Origin: an uncultured Desulfosoma sp.
Lineage (GTDB): Bacteria; Desulfobacterota; Syntrophobacteria; Syntrophobacterales; DSM-9756
Direction: 5' to 3'
DNA length: 64,000 bases
Assembly: GCA_937960435.1 (NCBI GenBank)
Contig: CALGPN010000009.1
Location: 1-64,000, forward strand
Every line of letters begins with the position of its first letter. The first letter of the stretch is position 1. The notes below the pieces were generated by a model. The model did not search any database, had not been told where the DNA came from, and saw only the letters and a program-made list of their open reading frames with translations. The translations under genes were made by a program, and so were the position numbers. Of the stretch, positions 60,459 to 64,000 are shown piece after piece.

Positions 60459-61058
60459 TCAACCGTTTGTGCCCTTGAAGTCCATGGCAAGGACATAAAT
60501 TTCTCGACTCTGCTTTCGCGATGCGTCCGGTTTGACCACCTTGACGCGCCGAAAAGAGTGCTTGACCGTGGCAAGCAGGGTATGGAATGCGTCACCTTGA
60601 AAAATTTTCGCCAGGAAATGACCTCCGGGCCGAAGCACATGCCGGGCCACTTCCAAGGCCCTTTCGAAAAGGAGCTCCGAGCGGGCGGCATCGGCGGATT
60701 TGACACCCGAAGTTTTCGGCGCCATGTCGCTCAGCACCACGTCGAACGGGCCGTAGCGAGTCTCCAGAAGTCCGAGAAAATCCTCGTCGAAAATATCCTT
60801 CTGCCACGTCACCACGTGTTCGGGGAAAGGGTGGGTAATGGGTTGAAGATCGACGCCCACCACCAGCCCTTTTGGCCCCACGATGCGGCTGGTGAGCTGC
60901 ATCCACGAACCCGGCGCCGCGCCCAGATCCAGGACTCGGTCTCCCTGCCGCAGCAGTCGGTGTTTGTTTTGAATCTCTTGGAGCTTGTAGACGGCGCGCG
61001 CAAGGTAACGTTCTTTCTTGGCCCGGTGGAAGTAATGGTCCTGATAGGGATGGGACAT
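60459..61058 (-). CDS. rlmE: 23S rRNA 2'-O-ribose methyltransferase (FtsJ/RlmE)
   Basis: The SAM-dependent enzyme has about 199 residues. Motifs are ARAVYKLQEI (catalytic Lys), VLDLGAAPGSWMQ (SAM loop), VVGVDLQPI, DVVLSDMAPKTSG (catalytic Asp), GGHFLAKIFQG (Lys) and SREIYVLA (Glu). The start is given as the ATG at 61058 (MSHPYQDHY); a GTG at 61091 would add 11 residues, and neither has a good ribosome-binding site. It lies 15 bases before yebC on the same strand. Confidence 0.95.
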   Translation of the reverse strand: MSHPYQDHYFHRAKKERYLARAVYKLQEIQNKHRLLRQGDRVLDLGAAPGSWMQLTSRIVGPKGLVVGVDLQPITHPFPEHVVTWQKDIFDEDFLGLLETRYGPFDVVLSDMAPKTSGVKSADAARSELLFERALEVARHVLRPGGHFLAKIFQGDAFHTLLATVKHSFRRVKVVKPDASRKQSREIYVLAMDFKGTNG

Positions 61059-61165
61059 GCCCCTGAAAAACCTCGAATTATCTCTTTTCACAACCGGGAC
61101 GGTTCATAACACATCCGCCGCGTCCTTGCAAACGCCTCCGCGGTGCTCCCCGAGCGGCTGCGCGG

Positions 61166-61606
61166 TCATCTTTCATTGCCCGTCGAAATGGGGACGCCGC
61201 GTCTTTTGAGGAATTCAGCGCAGAGCTCCATCACCGCCCTGACATCACCAAGGGCGTGGGTCAAATCCTCCGCTGTGTAGACCTGAAAGGGGGAGCCGCC
61301 TGGTAAACCGTTGGGGTACCGGGTCGGCACGTAGAAGCGATCGAGACGTCGTGCAGCGTTGGAAACCGATGTAAAGGAATGGTCTATGGTTTTTAGCCTT
61401 TCCGTGAGCTCAAAAAGGCTATGTCCAATGACGTGTCTTTCTCCTATTGCATAGAGGCAGGCTTTCAGGGCTTTCTCCCCCGCTTGCTGGGCAACGAAAC
61501 ATCCCTTGTCGAAGAAAACGCCTTCCCGATGGATCCATTGCACAAAGAGGAAGTCATCCTTGGCTTGGAGAAACCAGCGAAGAGCCTCTTTCTCCGGGTT
61601 TTTCAT
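61166..61606 (-). CDS. HEPN-domain protein of an MNT/HEPN pair
   Basis: The 146-residue all-helical protein has FDKGCFVAQQAGEKALKACLYAIGERHVIGHSLFEL. The HEPN motif R-x4-H is present (RHVIGH), but the Tyr two residues later, which is the modified residue in HepT toxins, is Leu. The C-terminal RFYVPTRYPNGLPGGSPFQVYTAEDLTHAL is typical of this COG2250-type branch. It overlaps the nucleotidyltransferase gene by 53 bases. Such pairs are toxin-antitoxin modules or related two-gene enzymes; the missing Tyr argues against the classical control mechanism. Confidence 0.9.
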   Translation of the reverse strand: MKNPEKEALRWFLQAKDDFLFVQWIHREGVFFDKGCFVAQQAGEKALKACLYAIGERHVIGHSLFELTERLKTIDHSFTSVSNAARRLDRFYVPTRYPNGLPGGSPFQVYTAEDLTHALGDVRAVMELCAEFLKRRGVPISTGNER

Positions 61607-61895
61607 AGAGGATTTCTCCTTGTTTCACCGCTTCTTGAACAAAGGGGCTTTCATCGACCAATCGGTCGAACTCTTCAGGCGTGTAGGCCAAAAGGTCCAC
61701 AGCCATGGGGATGTCCCAAGCCAGGTAGAGTTCTTCCAGGCGATCCAGGAAGCGCTTTTCCGTTGGATAGACAATGATCACGTCTACGTCGCTCACCGGG
61801 TCATCATCGCCCCGTGCTCTGGAGCCGAAAAGAATAATCTTTTCCGGATGAAATGGCTTGAAAGTTTCGATGATCTTCTTTCGCAATTCTTGCAT
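61554..61895 (-). CDS. MNT minimal nucleotidyltransferase
   Basis: The 113-residue protein carries GSRARGDDDPVSDVD, an exact G-S-x10-D-x-D motif of minimal nucleotidyltransferases (MntA-type antitoxins or adenylyltransferases). The third acidic residue is probably in MAVDLLAYTPEEF. GGAAGG precedes the ATG at 61895; the frame further upstream is an extension without a start signal. Its 3' end overlaps the HEPN gene by 53 bases in another frame, so the two are made together. Confidence 0.9.
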   Translation of the reverse strand: MQELRKKIIETFKPFHPEKIILFGSRARGDDDPVSDVDVIIVYPTEKRFLDRLEELYLAWDIPMAVDLLAYTPEEFDRLVDESPFVQEAVKQGEILYEKPGERGSSLVSPSQG

Positions 61896-62078
61896 GGGAG
61901 ACCTTCCACGCCCCGAAGTTTTCTTCAATGTGCCATGGATCGTCGGAAAGGCAAAAGATAAAAACCGCCGGCGTGCCGTGATGACCCTTTGACAAGGACC
62001 CGGGGACCTTCTAAGCTCGAAAACACAAGGGTTGGGAAAAAGGATGGAATCGGAAAACCGAGGCGAGGGAGGAGCGGT

Positions 62079-62882
62079 ATGAGTCAGGAAGGTGCCGGCA
62101 TCGGGGAACTTCGGGCGTTCGCCGTGGACGTCATTCGTGAAGTGGGGCGTGAGGCCATGGCTTTCTACGGCAAAGGCCGAAGAGACGTGAAGTTTGACGA
62201 AGACCTGGTCACGGAAGCGGAACTGCATCTCATCCGGTTTTTCCATGACAGACTGCGCCAGCGCTTCCCGGAACACGAAGTTTTCGGCGACGCACCTCCC
62301 CGAAAGGATTATGTTCACGGCCACAAAGGCTATCTCTGGGTCTATGACGCTTTGGACGGTGTGGCCAATTTCCAAGCCGGCATCCCCTTGTGGGGAACCT
62401 CCCTGGCCCTCTTCGAAAATTTTTGGCCCGTCCTCGGGCTGTTTCTCATGCCTGTGACGGGGGATCTCTTTTACGCCGAACCGGACCGAGGGGCGTTCTT
62501 AAACGACTCCCCCATCGGCATCTCTTACTCCGGTGAGATCCATAACGAGAGCCTTCTGTTCACCTACTCGCGAATGCATGACCATTTCCGCTCCCATTTC
62601 CCGGGCAAGATTCGAAACCTCGGCTGCACGGCGGCCCATATCGGCTATGTGGCCATGGGCCGGGCCGAAGGGGCTCTGATGCGCAGCGTGTCCTATCAAG
62701 ACCTGGCCGCCGCTCAGATAATCCTCCAAGCCTCGGGCGGGAGCATTCGATTCTTGGACGGGAAGCCTTTCCATCTCAATGAATATTTCGAGTCACGCCG
62801 GGTTGAGGGGACTTTGCTGGCGGCGCCGGAGGGAGCTCACGAGATGATTCGGGGCTACGTGACCGACATCCATCAGTCCTGA
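62079..62882 (+). CDS. Inositol-monophosphatase-family protein
   Basis: The 267-residue member of the IMPase/FBPase fold has the metal motif YDALDGVANFQAGIPLWGTSLAL, a form of D-x-x-D-G-x-x-N-F, and the late SYQDLAAAQIILQASGG motif (D in place of the usual WD). The first metal site, normally GEE, reads FGDAP, so one carboxylate differs. GGGAGGAG precedes the ATG at 62079. It may be a sugar-phosphate or 3'-phosphoadenosine phosphatase; the substrate is unknown. It is a single gene. Confidence 0.85.
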   Translation: MSQEGAGIGELRAFAVDVIREVGREAMAFYGKGRRDVKFDEDLVTEAELHLIRFFHDRLRQRFPEHEVFGDAPPRKDYVHGHKGYLWVYDALDGVANFQAGIPLWGTSLALFENFWPVLGLFLMPVTGDLFYAEPDRGAFLNDSPIGISYSGEIHNESLLFTYSRMHDHFRSHFPGKIRNLGCTAAHIGYVAMGRAEGALMRSVSYQDLAAAQIILQASGGSIRFLDGKPFHLNEYFESRRVEGTLLAAPEGAHEMIRGYVTDIHQS

Positions 62883-63037
62883 CCCGAAAGCCTTGGGGAC
62901 GCCCGCCGGGCCTCGCAGAACGGGACAGGGGAAAAAACACTGAAGCGTGTGCCGCATCGTGCCGATATCTGTGACGTGCAGCATGGAGAAGGGCCCAAAC
63001 CGTCACATGGCGAATCCTCAAGGGAGTCGAAAGGGCG

Positions 63038-63220
63038 ATGACCACATGCGTCGACTGCGCGTGGTATTCGTTGTGCCAGCCTGAAGACATTTTGTGTGTG
63101 TGCGTGGATTTTATCCGACCGGAGGAGTTGCAGCGGCGCATCGGCCAGGCTCTGTATGAAGAGCTCATGATGCACCGCGCGGCCTCCGGTGAAGAAGAAC
63201 CCGAAGAAACGAGCCATTGA
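63038..63220 (+). CDS. Small Cys-rich protein, function unknown
   Basis: The 60-residue product MTTCVDCAWYSLCQPEDILCVCV... has Cys at positions 4, 7, 13, 20 and 22, then an amphipathic helix (RPEELQRRIGQALYEELMMHR) and an acidic end. The spacing could hold a metal or Fe-S cluster. AAAGGGCG lies just before the ATG. A hairpin directly follows its stop, which supports a real gene end. I do not recognise the family. Confidence 0.6.
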   Translation: MTTCVDCAWYSLCQPEDILCVCVDFIRPEELQRRIGQALYEELMMHRAASGEEEPEETSH

Positions 63221-63242
63221 GAGCCCGGCCGGCACCGGGCTC
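63221..63242. terminator. Hairpin between convergent genes
   Basis: GAGCCCGG (63221-63228) pairs perfectly with CCGGGCTC (63235-63242), starting right after the stop of the small Cys-rich gene and 17 bases before the end of the bacterioferritin gene. There is no T run, so it is a candidate bidirectional terminator only. Confidence 0.5.
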
Positions 63243-63258
63243 ACGGTTTCTACCGTGC

Positions 63259-63795
63259 TTAGGCTTCGGCGCCCGTTCCGACGGCGAAACCCCGCGGCGT
63301 TAGACCCGATTCCGAAGGGGTACCGGCGATCTTGGCGAGGAAGGTGTCGCCGAGCTTCTTGATATGCCCGTCGACGTTGTCGAAGTAATTGTAGTGGATC
63401 TGCTCTTCTTTGATGATGTCCTCGAAGAGCTTCATGCTGATGGCATCGCCGTTTTCCTGACACACGAGACGAAATTGGTTATAGACGTCGATGGTGTCGT
63501 CTTCCAAGTTGGCATCGAAGGGGTAAATCTCCCGCACATCCTGCCCCTTGATGACTTGGCCGTCGTGGCCGGTGACCGGTTCCCCACCCAGCTCCTTGAC
63601 ACGTTCCGCGAACATTTCCGCGTGGCGCATCTCGTCGATGGCGATGAGTTTCATCTTGGCGGCCAGTTCCCCGTAGTCCAGGTTGTCCAAATTGTAGTGC
63701 TGGTTCATGTACTGGTGGATGGCCAAGAGTTCCATGGCCCGGGCCTTGTTGAGGACTTCGATCACCTTTTCACGACGCTTTTCCTTGCTTTCCAT
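63259..63795 (-). CDS. Bacterioferritin/ferritin-like protein
   Basis: The 178-residue four-helix ferritin-like protein has diiron ligands in MELLAIHQYMNQHY (Glu), AIDEMRHAEMFAERV (E-x2-H) and late DIIKEEQIHYNYF (E-x2-H). It should oxidise and store iron in the cytoplasm; haem ligation cannot be judged. GGAGG lies 8 nt before the ATG at 63795. The last 200 bases of the window upstream of it hold no recognisable gene and only a weak promoter-like stretch (TTTAAACTAG on the minus strand near 63863). Confidence 0.92.
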   Translation of the reverse strand: MESKEKRREKVIEVLNKARAMELLAIHQYMNQHYNLDNLDYGELAAKMKLIAIDEMRHAEMFAERVKELGGEPVTGHDGQVIKGQDVREIYPFDANLEDDTIDVYNQFRLVCQENGDAISMKLFEDIIKEEQIHYNYFDNVDGHIKKLGDTFLAKIAGTPSESGLTPRGFAVGTGAEA

Positions 63796-64000
63796 GGTTT
63801 CATCCTCCAAAGTTCTTTTCCGTTGTTTTGTGCCTTGGCCTCATTTCGCATCGAATTTGGTCTAGTTTAAACACCCCCGGCACGCGCTGCAACCGATGGA
63901 AGGCGGCTGAATCGGGATGGTCCGAACGGTGTGCGCCGGCCGAAAGGGCCTAAAGGGCACAATTTTGATGGCCCGATGGCCCATAGGAGTCTCCTCGGGA

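Noticed and set aside
59220-61109. 629-codon open frame on the plus strand
   Set aside because: It spans ruvC, yebC and rlmE in antisense; those three genes are certain.

Overview
The window looks like a chromosomal segment of a GC-rich, anaerobic Desulfobacterota bacterium, probably a sulfate-reducing or syntrophic Syntrophobacteria-type organism. That placement is inference. It rests on gene content: several sigma-54 activators, Cache-sensor histidine kinases with orphan receivers, TauE/SafE permeases, an HdrD-like Fe-S protein, a 2-hydroxyacyl-CoA dehydratase/double-cubane pair, FmdB and NifX-like proteins, and a bacterioferritin. No phage, transposon, CRISPR array or rRNA operon was seen.

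Layout. 1-5.4 kb: initiator tRNA-Met, hisB, a CMD-family protein, glgB, a PAS sigma-54 activator with an altered Walker B, and a NifX-like protein. 5.4-16 kb: a sigma-54 promoter with tandem upstream repeats before a degenerate receiver, a CBS protein with a DASS anion transporter, a left-handed beta-helix protein, an NtrB/NtrC-like pair and a convergent hybrid kinase. 16-46 kb: a large signalling, transport and phosphotransfer supercluster. 46-53 kb: DHH-CBS protein, HdrD-like protein, 2-hydroxyacyl-CoA dehydratase family protein with its activator, DUF151 nuclease, NifX-like and FmdB proteins. 53-64 kb: mostly housekeeping (cysS-ispF-ispD, rnpB, ruvB-ruvA-ruvC, yebC, rlmE), a HEPN/MNT pair, an inositol-phosphatase-like protein and bacterioferritin.

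The supercluster is the most interesting part. It holds two paralogous large proteins (27194-29815 and 37607-40264). Each has a shared N-terminal helical domain, a PEP-synthase-type ATP-grasp domain and a phospho-histidine swivel domain. In each, the PEP/pyruvate TIM barrel is replaced by an unrecognised C-terminal domain that the two share. Each lies near a TauE/SafE permease and small membrane proteins. Around them are three related kinases (two with the same Cache sensor), six stand-alone receivers, a GAF kinase, a membrane-bound AAA+ activator with a GAFSEA loop instead of GAFTGA, universal stress proteins, an ADP-forming acyl-CoA ligase/acetyltransferase and a PiT-type transporter with a DUF47 partner. 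I infer a duplicated signal-controlled transport and phosphotransfer system; its substrate is unknown.

Regulation. Four sites fit the -24/-12 sigma-54 pattern with exact GG-N10-GC spacing (5673, 16153, 24500, 31640). The first three have unusual repeats or palindromes upstream that could be enhancer sites; the evidence at the fourth is weaker. Sigma-70-like promoters are suggested for hisB, rnpB, the DUF151 gene and the NifX-like gene at 52396. There is one clear intrinsic terminator (8860-8890), and several strong hairpins and dispersed repeats lie between genes.
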